Translations under genes and position numbers: made by a program
Part shown: positions 1 through 7,426 of the stretch, piece after piece
Numbering within the stretch: the stretch's first letter is position 1
How the letters are laid out: each line of letters opens with the position of its first letter
Notes under the pieces: generated by a model
Seen by the model: only the letters and a program-made list of their open reading frames with translations
Database searches by the model: none
What the model was told of the DNA's origin: nothing
NCBI RefSeq assembly: GCF_040678635.1
Contig: NZ_JBFATZ010000014.1
Coordinates: 62,001-126,000 of the forward strand
Source: Thermopolyspora sp040678635
GTDB lineage: Bacteria > Actinomycetota > Actinomycetes > Streptosporangiales > Streptosporangiaceae
Length of the DNA: 64,000 bases
Reading direction: 5' to 3'

Positions 1-380
1 GCGGGCCGCTCGCGGGCGAACCGGGCGACGATGTCGGCGATGCCGCCGACGATGAAGTTGTCGCCCAGGTACATGACGAAGTCGTCGTCGCCGAGGTAGT
101 CGCGGGCGATCAGCACCGCGTGCGCGAGCCCGAGCGGGGCGTCCTGGCGCAGGTAGGTGGCCCGCAGGCCGAAGGCGGCGCCGTCGCCCACGGCCTCCCG
201 GATCTCGGCGTGGGTGTCCCCGACGACGATGCCGATGTCGCGGATGCCGGCGGCGGCGATGGCCTCCAGGCCGTAGAAGAGCACGGGCTTGTTCGCCACC
301 GGCACGAGCTGTTTGGCGGAGGTGTGGGTGATCGGCCGCAGCCGGGTTCCCGAACCGCCCGCGAGGACGAGCGCCTTCAC
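1..380 (-). CDS. Glucose-1-phosphate thymidylyltransferase-like nucleotidyltransferase (C-terminus outside window)
   Basis: N-terminal 126 residues of a sugar-nucleotide pyrophosphorylase, which couples a sugar 1-phosphate to a nucleoside triphosphate (typically dTTP and glucose 1-phosphate) in the cytoplasm. The protein opens with the signature LAGGSGTRLRP at residues 5-15, followed by KQLVPVANKP, which holds the family's catalytic lysine region, and YLGDNF near residue 110. The GTG start directly precedes the signature, as is usual in the family. It lies one base downstream of the stop... of no other gene on its own strand: the sugar transferase gene ends one base before this start, so the two are cotranscribed and likely serve one surface glycan. 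The long RmlA/StrD-type family is the best match; the exact substrate cannot be told. The rest of the gene is beyond base 1. Confidence 0.85.
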   Translation of the reverse strand, partial: MKALVLAGGSGTRLRPITHTSAKQLVPVANKPVLFYGLEAIAAAGIRDIGIVVGDTHAEIREAVGDGAAFGLRATYLRQDAPLGLAHAVLIARDYLGDDDFVMYLGDNFIVGGIADIVARFARERP

Positions 381-381
381 G

Positions 382-1908
382 TCAGTAGGCCCCTTCCCCG
401 TGGGTCACCGCGCCCCAGGTCTTCCACAGGATCTGCAGGTCCAGGATGAGCGACCAGTTCTCCACGTACCGCAGGTCGAGCCGTACCGACTCCTCCCAGC
501 TCAGGTCCGAGCGGCCGCTGACCTGCCACAGGCCGGTCATGCCGGGCTTGACCACCAGGCGGCGGCGCACGTCGCTGCCGTAGCGGGCGACCTCCTCCGG
601 CAGCGGCGGCCGGGGGCCCACCAGGGACATCTCGCCGCGCAGCACGTTGAGCAGCTGCGGCAGCTCGTCGATCGAGTAACGGCGCAGGTAGGCGCCGACG
701 CGGGTCACTCTTGGATCGTTCCTAATCTTGAAAAGCAGCCCGTCGGACTCGTTCTCGTCCGCGAGCGTGTCCTTCAGCTTGTCGGCGTCGGCGACCATGG
801 TGCGGAACTTCAGCACCTGGAACTCGCGCCCGTCCCGGCCGATCCGGGTCTGCCGGAACAGCGCAGGCCCCGGGCTCGTCGAACGGATCACGATCGCGAT
901 CACCAGCATGGGCAGCGCCAGCACCGCCAGCGCGAGCACCGCCACCACCTTGTCGAAGACGCTCTTGACCATGCCGCGCATGCCGTCGAACGCCGGGTGC
1001 TCGACGTACAGCAGGGGCATGCCGGCCACCGGGCGGATGCTGGTGCGCGGCCCGGCCACGTCCATCAGCGCGGGGGCGACGAACAGGTCGGTGCCCTTGG
1101 GCTCCACGCTCCAGGCGAGGCGGCGCAGCGCGGCGCCGTCCAGCTCCGGGCAGGCGAGCACGGCGACGGCGTCCGCCGACACCTTGTCGACCACCTCGGC
1201 CACGCGGGTGAAGTCGCCGAGCACCGGCACGCCGTCGATGTCCAGCCGCACGTCCGCCATCGCGTCGCGTCCCGTCCCGGGCTCCGCCTCGGGGGGCACG
1301 CCGGCCTCGCCGTCCGGCGGCACCCGTCCGGGGGGCAGGCACGCCGCCACCACGTTCATCCCGTGGTACGGCTGCCGCCGGAACTGGATCACCAGGTCCA
1401 TGACGGACTCGCGGTGCCCGACGGCCACGACGCGGCGCATGTACTCCCCTTCCATCCGGCGCTGGTGCAGGCGTCGTCGCATGCGATGCCGGAAGACGAG
1501 CGTCAGCAGGGTGGCCAGCGGCATCATGCCCATCACGAAGCTGCGCGCGAGCAGGGTCTGGGTCGCGTACGCGCCGATCGCCACCGCGGCGGTGAGGCTC
1601 ACGCCGCCGTTGAAGACCGCGCGGAACTCGTCGGACCCCTCGCCGTGCACCCGCTTGCCGTACGCGCCGGCCATGCCCAGCGCGCCGGGCCACGCCGCGG
1701 CGAGGCCGAAACCGAACAGCACCTCCGGCCAGGGGATGAAGGCCCCCAGCCATAATCGCGTACCGAGCACCACCTCGCAGGCGATCATCGCGCAGGCGAC
1801 GTCGCCCAGAACTAAAACCCGCGCATAAGCGCGCGTCCAAATACTCGACGGCGTTTTCGGGTCACCTCTGAGGCGCGTGGCCGCGCGCGCCTCCAACCCC
1901 ACCCTCAT
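382..1908 (-). CDS. Polyprenyl glycosylphosphotransferase (WbaP/CpsE-type initiating sugar transferase)
   Basis: Membrane enzyme that transfers a sugar 1-phosphate from a nucleotide sugar to undecaprenyl phosphate, the first step of exopolysaccharide or capsule repeat-unit assembly. Of 508 residues, roughly 20-130 form hydrophobic membrane segments, the middle is a nucleotide-sugar-dehydratase-like domain, and the last 200 are the bacterial sugar transferase domain. That domain shows the hallmarks RQTRIGRDG, LKFRTM, LPQLLNVLRGEMSLVGPRP and KPGMTGLWQVSGRS. The ATG at 1908 is chosen because it follows a purine-rich GGGGAAG and opens just before the first membrane segment; an in-frame extension to 1995 lacks family resemblance. 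The nucleotidyltransferase gene follows after one base. The sugar specificity is unknown. Confidence 0.9.
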   Translation of the reverse strand: MRVGLEARAATRLRGDPKTPSSIWTRAYARVLVLGDVACAMIACEVVLGTRLWLGAFIPWPEVLFGFGLAAAWPGALGMAGAYGKRVHGEGSDEFRAVFNGGVSLTAAVAIGAYATQTLLARSFVMGMMPLATLLTLVFRHRMRRRLHQRRMEGEYMRRVVAVGHRESVMDLVIQFRRQPYHGMNVVAACLPPGRVPPDGEAGVPPEAEPGTGRDAMADVRLDIDGVPVLGDFTRVAEVVDKVSADAVAVLACPELDGAALRRLAWSVEPKGTDLFVAPALMDVAGPRTSIRPVAGMPLLYVEHPAFDGMRGMVKSVFDKVVAVLALAVLALPMLVIAIVIRSTSPGPALFRQTRIGRDGREFQVLKFRTMVADADKLKDTLADENESDGLLFKIRNDPRVTRVGAYLRRYSIDELPQLLNVLRGEMSLVGPRPPLPEEVARYGSDVRRRLVVKPGMTGLWQVSGRSDLSWEESVRLDLRYVENWSLILDLQILWKTWGAVTHGEGAY

Positions 1909-2068
1909 GCCACTTCCCCACCCTGTGGTCAGAACCATGCAGACTACTGACGCACGTTCAGTCCCCTTGGTTGACGCCTGACACTTGTGTCGCACGGGAG
2001 CCGGGTTCCCTGAGAAATCTTAGAGATCACTCCTGGCACTGGGGAATAGCTAGCAATGTCCACATTCG

Positions 2069-2083
2069 GCCGAAGTATTCGGC
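2069..2083. repeat. Short perfect inverted repeat upstream of the crotonase gene
   Basis: GCCGAA and TTCGGC, separated by GTA, lie about 115 bases before the crotonase start in the divergent intergenic region between the sugar transferase and the crotonase. It could be an operator or a small hairpin. No clear promoter boxes were found around it, although TTGACG occurs twice downstream (near 2094 and 2132). Confidence 0.25.
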
Positions 2084-2198
2084 TCGCCATGGGTTGACGG
2101 GAAGCGGGGAGCGGGCAACGGGGGCGCGGTTGACGGGGATTAAGAGGATGTTTTCCTCAAATTCCCTTATTACGGACTCACTGCTGTGGGAGGATGCT

Positions 2199-2957
2199 GT
2201 GACGAAGATAACAGTCGAACGTTCGGGACCGGTGAGCACGATCGTGCTGTCCCGGCCCGAGGTCCGTAACGCCGTGGACGGGCCGACGGCGCGCGAACTC
2301 GCCCGGGCCTTCCGCGAGTTCGACGCCGACCCCGACGCCTCCGTGGCGGTGCTGTGGGGCGCGGGAGGCACCTTCTGCGCCGGGGCCGACCTGAAGGCGA
2401 TCGGCACCGAGCGCGGCAACCGCGTCTCCCCCGACGGCGACGGGCCGATGGGGCCGACCCGGATGCGGCTGTCCAAACCGGTGATCGCGGCCGTGGAGGG
2501 GCACGCGGTCGCGGGCGGGCTGGAACTGGCCATCTGGTGCGACCTGCGGGTGGCGGCCGAGGACGCGGTCTTCGGCGTGTTCTGCCGCCGCTGGGGCGTG
2601 CCCCTGGTGGACGGCGGCACGGTACGGCTGCCGCGTTTGATCGGCGCCGGCCGCGCCATGGACCTGATCCTCACCGGGCGGGCCGTACCGGCGCCGGAGG
2701 CCCTGGCGATCGGTCTGGTCGACCGGGTCGTCCCGCCCGGCCGGGCGCGGGCGGCGGCCGAGGAGCTGGCCGCCGCGCTCGCCGCCCTGCCGCAGACCTG
2801 CCTGCGCAACGACCGCCTGTCGGCGCTGGAGCAGGAGGGACTGTCCGAGGCCGAGGCGCTCGCCGCCGAGTTCCGGTACGGCATGGCGACCCTGCGGGAC
2901 GGCGGCCTCGGCGGCGTCGAGCGCTTCCGCGCAGGCGAGGGCCGTCACGGAGCCTGA
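2199..2957 (+). CDS. Enoyl-CoA hydratase/isomerase family protein (crotonase fold)
   Basis: Cytoplasmic acyl-CoA enzyme of 252 residues, of normal length for the family. The N-terminus has the typical NAVDGPTARELA helix. The oxyanion-hole segments GGTFCAGADLKAI and AVAGGLELAIWCDLRVA (including the AxxAGGxxLA-type turn) are present, as is the region around RRWGVPLVDGGTVRLPRLIG that usually holds the catalytic glutamates. Here VDGG replaces the common PDGG. The GTG start is preceded by GGGAGG with a 5-base spacer; longer in-frame starts lack a ribosome site. It stands alone between glycan genes, so its substrate is unknown. It may act in fatty acid degradation or another CoA pathway. Confidence 0.85.
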   Translation: MTKITVERSGPVSTIVLSRPEVRNAVDGPTARELARAFREFDADPDASVAVLWGAGGTFCAGADLKAIGTERGNRVSPDGDGPMGPTRMRLSKPVIAAVEGHAVAGGLELAIWCDLRVAAEDAVFGVFCRRWGVPLVDGGTVRLPRLIGAGRAMDLILTGRAVPAPEALAIGLVDRVVPPGRARAAAEELAAALAALPQTCLRNDRLSALEQEGLSEAEALAAEFRYGMATLRDGGLGGVERFRAGEGRHGA

Positions 2958-3014
2958 CCGCCCACGACGCTTGCCCGCCCGCTCAGCCGACCTGGCGGCG
3001 GCGTACGGAGCGGT

Positions 3015-3365
3015 TCAGTCGTACTCCAGGTCCGGGAGGGGGGCCGGGGGGTCGGGGCTGCGCCACACGACCACACGCCCCTCTCCGGCGGACTCGACGG
3101 CGGCGCTCAGCCGGTCGAGGTCGAAGTCGGGCAGGTAGCGCAGCCGGGCGAGAAAGGTGGCGTCCGTCGCCGATTTCGGCACGACACACCCTTCGCCGTC
3201 CCGGTCCAACAGGACGATAAGGGCGTCGGACTCGGTGACGCCTTCTACGCGTACCTCGACCACATCCTCCCACGCGAGGGCTTCTACGCTGCCGTCCGCG
3301 TAGTGGCGGGTCACACCCTCCTCCGTGACGTACACGTAGGAATCCGGCACTGAGTTGCCGTGCAT
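3015..3365 (-). CDS. Hypothetical protein
   Basis: A 116-residue acidic protein of unknown function. The first half is a run of short beta strands (SYVYVTEEGVTRHYADG, then VVEVRVEG and ALIVLLDRDGEGCVV) that looks like a small pleckstrin-like or DUF-type beta domain. The second half has FLARLRYLPDFDLDRL, a helix found in related actinobacterial unknowns. No signal peptide or membrane segment is seen. It converges with the crotonase gene (57 bases apart) and is divergent from the flippase gene. Coding is supported by strong third-position GC bias in this frame; the function is not recognised. Confidence 0.6.
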   Translation of the reverse strand: MHGNSVPDSYVYVTEEGVTRHYADGSVEALAWEDVVEVRVEGVTESDALIVLLDRDGEGCVVPKSATDATFLARLRYLPDFDLDRLSAAVESAGEGRVVVWRSPDPPAPLPDLEYD

Positions 3366-3509
3366 GGGCGCGATTGTGACGACATCCGGGCGTCAGGTGC
3401 AAGGGAAGTCACCATACAGCCGCAGAAGCTACATCCGGACGGACCATAAGTTGACCGTCCCGGACACGATTCCGGTCGCTTGGGGTGATCGGGTGGATAC
3501 GCTGGGCGA

Positions 3510-5027
3510 GTGGTCGGGGAGGCGGCGGAGATTCGCCGGGTCAAGAGGCGCGGCATCGCGGGATTGGCCGGGGCGGGGGCCGGGGCGGTTTCCCAGTTCC
3601 TGATGGCGTTGGCGGTGACGCGCGCGTTCGACACGGACACCGCGGGGCGGTTCTTCGCTCTTACGGCCGTCTGTCTGATGCTGGCAGGAATTGTCCGACT
3701 GGATGCCTCTAACGGGCTGATTTATTTCGCGGCGAGGCATCACGAGGGACATAACAGGGCGATTTGGTCATATCTCCTGGCCGCTCTTCTCCCCGTCGTC
3801 CTGACATCGCTGGTCATCGCCATTGCCGTCCTCTTACCCGGGGGCGCCTTGCGCCTGGACGGCCTGGCCCACCTTTCGGTCGGACCACAACCGCCGATGA
3901 GCGGATCCGGGCACGACGCCCCGGATTCCGTGGTTTCGCCGTCGCCTCAAGGCGACGTCGCCGGCGGCCTGCTCGCCGCCGTGCGACTGCTCGCCGTGGC
4001 CTTTCCGGTCATCGTGCTCGCCGATGTCCTGACGGGGGCGAGCCGGGGGCTGGGGTCGATGCGGCCCACGGTCTGGCTCGGCGGCGTGCTGCAGCCGGCG
4101 GGGCAGTTCGGGCTCGTCGCCGCCGTCGCCCTGTGGTGGTCCCACGGCGCAGCCTCGGCGTCGGCGGGCGACCCCGTGCCCTGGCTGGTGGCCGCGTGGG
4201 CGCTGCCCTACCTGCCCGTGGCGGCGGCGGCCGCGGTCTGGCTGGGCCGCAGGGTGCGGCGGGAGCCGTACCGGCGGGGGGCGGCCGGGGAGTTCTGGCG
4301 GCACACGGGCCCGCGCTCGCTGGGATCGGCCGTGCAGAACGTGTTCCAGCGGCTCGACATCGTGATCGTGGCCATGCTCGCCGGACCCGCCCAGGCGGCC
4401 GTGTACACCGCCGCGACCCGCTTCAAGGTGCTCGGCCAGCTCGCCGGGCAGGGGCTCGCGCAGGCGGCGCAGCCCGCGCTGGTCCGCGCCCTCGCCGACG
4501 GCGACCTGGCGCGCGCGCAGGCGCTCTACCGGCGGACCACCCGGTGGCTGGTGCTGATCACCTGGCCGGTGTGGCTCGGCTACGCGGCGCTCGCCCCGGT
4601 GCTACTGGAGGTCTTCGGCCAGGGGTACGCCGAGGGCGCGGGCGTCGCGATCGTGCTCGCGGCCACGATGATGTTCGCGAGCGCCTGCGGCATGGCCGAC
4701 GTGGCGCTCGTCGCGGCGGGGCGCACCACGGCGAGCCTGGCCGGCATCGCCGCGGCGACCGGCGTGACGGTCCTGCTCGACCTGCTGCTCGTCCCCGCCC
4801 ACGGCGCCTTCGGCGCCGCCCTCGGCTGGTCCGCCGGGGTCGTCGTCAAGAACGCCCTCCCGCTCGCCCAGATCCGGCGCTGCTACGGCCTGCGCCCGTT
4901 CGGCCCCCGCCGGCGCGATGTCCGGAGGGTCCGGGGCGTCCGAGGCGTCCGGGGCGTTTGCGGCGTCCGGGGCACCCGGGGTGCCCGGCAAGCCGGACCC
5001 GGCGCAGCGACGCGGTCGCGGCGCTAG
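3510..5027 (+). CDS. Polysaccharide flippase-like membrane protein (MATE/Wzx superfamily)
   Basis: Predicted integral membrane protein of 505 residues with about 12-14 hydrophobic segments. It resembles oligosaccharide flippases that move lipid-linked repeat units across the membrane, which suits the neighbouring sugar transferase and nucleotidyltransferase. Family-like features include the LGSAVQNVFQRLDIVIVAML stretch near residues 270-290 and a late AAALGWSAG helix. The GTG start is the first reasonable one in frame. Codon 109 (bases 3834-3836) is TTA, a very rare leucine codon in such genomes, and the first 300 bases are less GC-rich than the rest. The C-terminus carries a VRG tripeptide repeat from 9-bp DNA units. 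The last 4 bases overlap the convergent GntR gene. Confidence 0.8.
   Translation: MVGEAAEIRRVKRRGIAGLAGAGAGAVSQFLMALAVTRAFDTDTAGRFFALTAVCLMLAGIVRLDASNGLIYFAARHHEGHNRAIWSYLLAALLPVVLTSLVIAIAVLLPGGALRLDGLAHLSVGPQPPMSGSGHDAPDSVVSPSPQGDVAGGLLAAVRLLAVAFPVIVLADVLTGASRGLGSMRPTVWLGGVLQPAGQFGLVAAVALWWSHGAASASAGDPVPWLVAAWALPYLPVAAAAAVWLGRRVRREPYRRGAAGEFWRHTGPRSLGSAVQNVFQRLDIVIVAMLAGPAQAAVYTAATRFKVLGQLAGQGLAQAAQPALVRALADGDLARAQALYRRTTRWLVLITWPVWLGYAALAPVLLEVFGQGYAEGAGVAIVLAATMMFASACGMADVALVAAGRTTASLAGIAAATGVTVLLDLLLVPAHGAFGAALGWSAGVVVKNALPLAQIRRCYGLRPFGPRRRDVRRVRGVRGVRGVCGVRGTRGARQAGPGAATRSRR
4920..4982 (+). repeat. Seven 9-bp tandem units at the 3' end of the flippase gene
   Basis: Units of the type GTCCGGGGC repeat seven times with small changes and encode the C-terminal VRG/VCG/TRG tripeptides of the flippase-like protein. 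Because the unit length is a multiple of three, copy-number change would not shift the frame. Confidence 0.8.
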
Positions 5028-5776
5028 GCGGTCTCGTGGCGGCCCGCGCCCCACTCCAGGTGGGCGAGCACGGCTCGGCGGGCGGCGTCGGCGGGGCCTT
5101 CGGCGATGGCGTCGAGCAGGGCGCGGTGCTCGGCCACCAGCACGTCGCGGTCCTCGTACACTTCGCGCAGGCGTACCAGGCCGAGCCGGGTCTCGGCGGC
5201 GAGGGACGCGTACAGCCGCTCCAGCCGGGGGCTGCCCACGGCGCCGATCATCGCCTCGTGCAGGGCCATGTGCGCGGCGACCATGCGCGACCAGGGGGCG
5301 TCCGGGGGCAGCGCGGCCATCTCCTCCAGCGCCCGGTCCGCCTCGGGGACGCGCCGCCCGGCGAGGGTGCCCGCCATCAGCTCCTCCAGCGGTCCGCGTA
5401 CGAACATCAGGTCGGCCAGGTCGGCGACGGTGACCTCGGGCACGTACGCGCTGCGGTTGCGCTCCCGGCGCAGCAGGCCCTCGTGCGCCAGCACGGCCAG
5501 GGCCTCGCGCACGGTGGGGCGGGCCACGCCGTACGCGGCGGAGAGCTCCTGCTCGGGCAGCGGGGTCCCCGGCTCGATCTCGCCGGAGAGCACACGGTCG
5601 CGCAAGGCCGCCGCGAGCGCGTCCACGGTGGACACCGGCCGCAGCGGAGCCGCCGCCCCGCCGACGCCCGTGACGCCACCGGCGCCCCTCCCCTTCGGCC
5701 GCGCGCCGCCCGTCCCGTTCCCGGACGTCGCCCCGCGCGTTCCCTCGGCCATGGCCCCCGTCCCCGGTCGCGTCAC
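5024..5776 (-). CDS. GntR-family transcriptional regulator, FadR/FCD subfamily
   Basis: Ligand-responsive DNA-binding protein of 250 residues. After a Gly-rich leader of about 45 residues comes the winged helix (DALAAALRDRVLSGEIEPG, then ELSAAYGVARPTVREALAVL as recognition region, residues 50-115). The all-helical FCD ligand domain follows, with histidines in AAHMALHEAMI and VAEHRALLDAI as expected for metal/carboxylate binding. Its ATG overlaps the stop of the upstream exporter gene (ATGA), so the two are translationally coupled. An excellent FadR-type operator sits in their shared promoter, suggesting autoregulation and control of the exporter. The leader before residue 45 may be partly untranslated, since an internal start cannot be excluded. 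Confidence 0.9.
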   Translation of the reverse strand: MTRPGTGAMAEGTRGATSGNGTGGARPKGRGAGGVTGVGGAAAPLRPVSTVDALAAALRDRVLSGEIEPGTPLPEQELSAAYGVARPTVREALAVLAHEGLLRRERNRSAYVPEVTVADLADLMFVRGPLEELMAGTLAGRRVPEADRALEEMAALPPDAPWSRMVAAHMALHEAMIGAVGSPRLERLYASLAAETRLGLVRLREVYEDRDVLVAEHRALLDAIAEGPADAARRAVLAHLEWGAGRHETA

Positions 5777-6819
5777 GCCTGCCCCTTCGTCGCCGATCGT
5801 CCGGAACGAGGCTGTCCCGAGCGGTACGCCGAGTCAACGTCGGCACCCGCGGCCTTCACGTCCGGTGCGCCGGGCTCCCCGCCGGACCCCAAGGCGGGCT
5901 CCGGGGCGCGCTCTGTCGCGGGCCCTGTCGCCGGTTCCGGGGCGGACGCGGTCGAGCGGGCGACGGCGACCAGCGCGAGCCCGAGCATGGCCATGCCCGC
6001 CCACGACGACGGCGACAGGCGCTCGCCCAGGACGACCAGGCCGAGCACCGCGGCCACGGCGGGCTCGGCCAGCGCCAGCGTGGCGGCCGTGGCCACCGGG
6101 GTCGTGCGCAGGCCCCTGCCGTACAGGAAGTAGGCCAGTGCCGTGGTCGCGCAGCCCAGGTATACGGCGGTGAGCAGCCCGTACGGCTCGCTCAGCCAGC
6201 CGATGCCGCCGAAGGACAGCAGCGGCAGGGACAGGATCGCGCCCCCGCCGAACATCTGCCCCATGACCAGGCCGGACGGCGCGCCCAAGGCGATCGCTCC
6301 GGCGGCGGTGACCGCGTAATAGGCGTACAGCAGTCCGCCCAGCAGCGCGAGCAGGACGCCCGTCACCACATCGCGCCCCGCCTCGACGCCCCCGCCCGCG
6401 ATGAGCAGCGCGCATCCGGCGATGGCCGCCGCGGTCGCCCCGGCCCAGCGGGCGCTTGGCCGGGTGCGGTCGAAGTACCAGGACAGCAGCCCGGTGAACA
6501 CCGGCCCGCTGCCGATCGCGACGACCGTGCCGATGGCGACGCCGGTACGGTCGACGGCCGCGAAGAAGCACAACTGGTACGCCACCACGGCCACCGTGGC
6601 GAACAGCATCCGCCACCCCATGCCGGTCCGCAGGACGCGCCCGCGAGCGCCGACGGTGAGCAGCACCCCGAGCACCAGTCCGCCGATCACCAGCCGGGCC
6701 GCCGCGAGATCGAGCGGACTCGCGTCCACGCCGCCGGCCATCGCCAGCGTTCCGGCGGTGCCCGCCGTCCCCCACAGAACGGCCGCGGCGATGATCGCCC
6801 ATGGTCCAGCACTACGCAT
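5773..6819 (-). CDS. EamA-family (drug/metabolite superfamily) transporter
   Basis: Inner membrane exporter of 348 residues with ten hydrophobic segments in two EamA halves. The start IIAAAVLWGTAGTAGTLA and the mid-protein LLYAYYAVTAAGAIALG are typical half-starts, and LALAEPAVAAVLGLVVLGERLS is the classic C-terminal signature. A disordered tail of about 55 residues rich in Pro, Ala and Glu follows the last helix. It is the first gene of a two-gene unit with the GntR regulator (4-base overlap). The exported solute is unknown; pairing with an FCD regulator suggests an organic acid, amino acid or small metabolite as inducer. Confidence 0.88.
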   Translation of the reverse strand: MRSAGPWAIIAAAVLWGTAGTAGTLAMAGGVDASPLDLAAARLVIGGLVLGVLLTVGARGRVLRTGMGWRMLFATVAVVAYQLCFFAAVDRTGVAIGTVVAIGSGPVFTGLLSWYFDRTRPSARWAGATAAAIAGCALLIAGGGVEAGRDVVTGVLLALLGGLLYAYYAVTAAGAIALGAPSGLVMGQMFGGGAILSLPLLSFGGIGWLSEPYGLLTAVYLGCATTALAYFLYGRGLRTTPVATAATLALAEPAVAAVLGLVVLGERLSPSSWAGMAMLGLALVAVARSTASAPEPATGPATERAPEPALGSGGEPGAPDVKAAGADVDSAYRSGQPRSGRSATKGQA

Positions 6820-6826
6820 GACCTGA

Positions 6827-6837
6827 TTGTCTTACAA
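6827..6837 (-). promoter_or_regulatory. Candidate GntR (FadR-type) operator and promoter of the EamA-gntR unit
   Basis: TTGTCTTACAA matches the FadR-subfamily operator pattern TnGTnnnACnA exactly and is an inverted repeat (TTGT/ACAA). It starts only 8 bases before the exporter ATG. On the minus strand TTGCAC, a 17-base spacer and GACAAT form a plausible -35/-10 pair, and the operator overlaps the -10 box. Transcription would begin at or next to the ATG (leaderless). Binding there would block initiation, so self-control by the cotranscribed GntR protein is likely. Confidence 0.6.
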
Positions 6838-7426
6838 CCGGACAGTCAGTGCAAACCTGTATCCAGACGATCCGACGCGGGGGACGGCGGCGGCGCCGAG
6901 GGCCGACGCCACGGCACCCGATCTTCGGCGTATGAACATTCACGGAACGCGGGCGCCGGCACGGCCGATCACGGGTTCCGGTCCCCCTAAATCGACAGAA
7001 CAGATACTTCGGACATCTTTCGCGAAACGGCGGGGCCCGCAGAGGCCCGGGCAGCACTGTCCGGCCATCGGCTCACACGGGAAAACACCTGATCAGAGAC
7101 CATCCGCCCGGAATGCTCCACCGTCTCCGCCGTCCCCATCCCCGCCCCGCCCCCGCCGTCGCGACGCCGGATCCCGGACGCCCGCGCCGTCGAGGCGTCC
7201 GGCGATCCGAACGGGGAACGGTCCACCTTCACGTTTTCGCCCGCTCGAACCCGGCCGGGCGGCAGCCGTACGCGATGATGATCGTGAGTTGAGACGGACT
7301 CTTGGCCCCAAAGGGGAATTTGGGGCCAATCTGATAATTGACGGCCCTAGTGCCTACTCGCGACCATTGCTAATGTTTCACAGCCATTAACATCACACCA
7401 TCGCTCGCACTGGGGGCGAACACCGC
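6838..7426. other. Intergenic region upstream of the conservon kinase, with a 28-bp palindrome
   Basis: No convincing gene lies here. The last 130 bases are clearly richer in A and T than the surroundings and probably hold the promoter of the kinase gene. Within it, TTGGCCCCAAA (7302-7312) and its exact complement TTTGGGGCCAA (7319-7329) flank GGGGAA. That is an 11-bp perfect stem, either an operator or an RNA hairpin. It is followed by ATAATTGACG but no convincing spaced -10 box. Confidence 0.5.
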
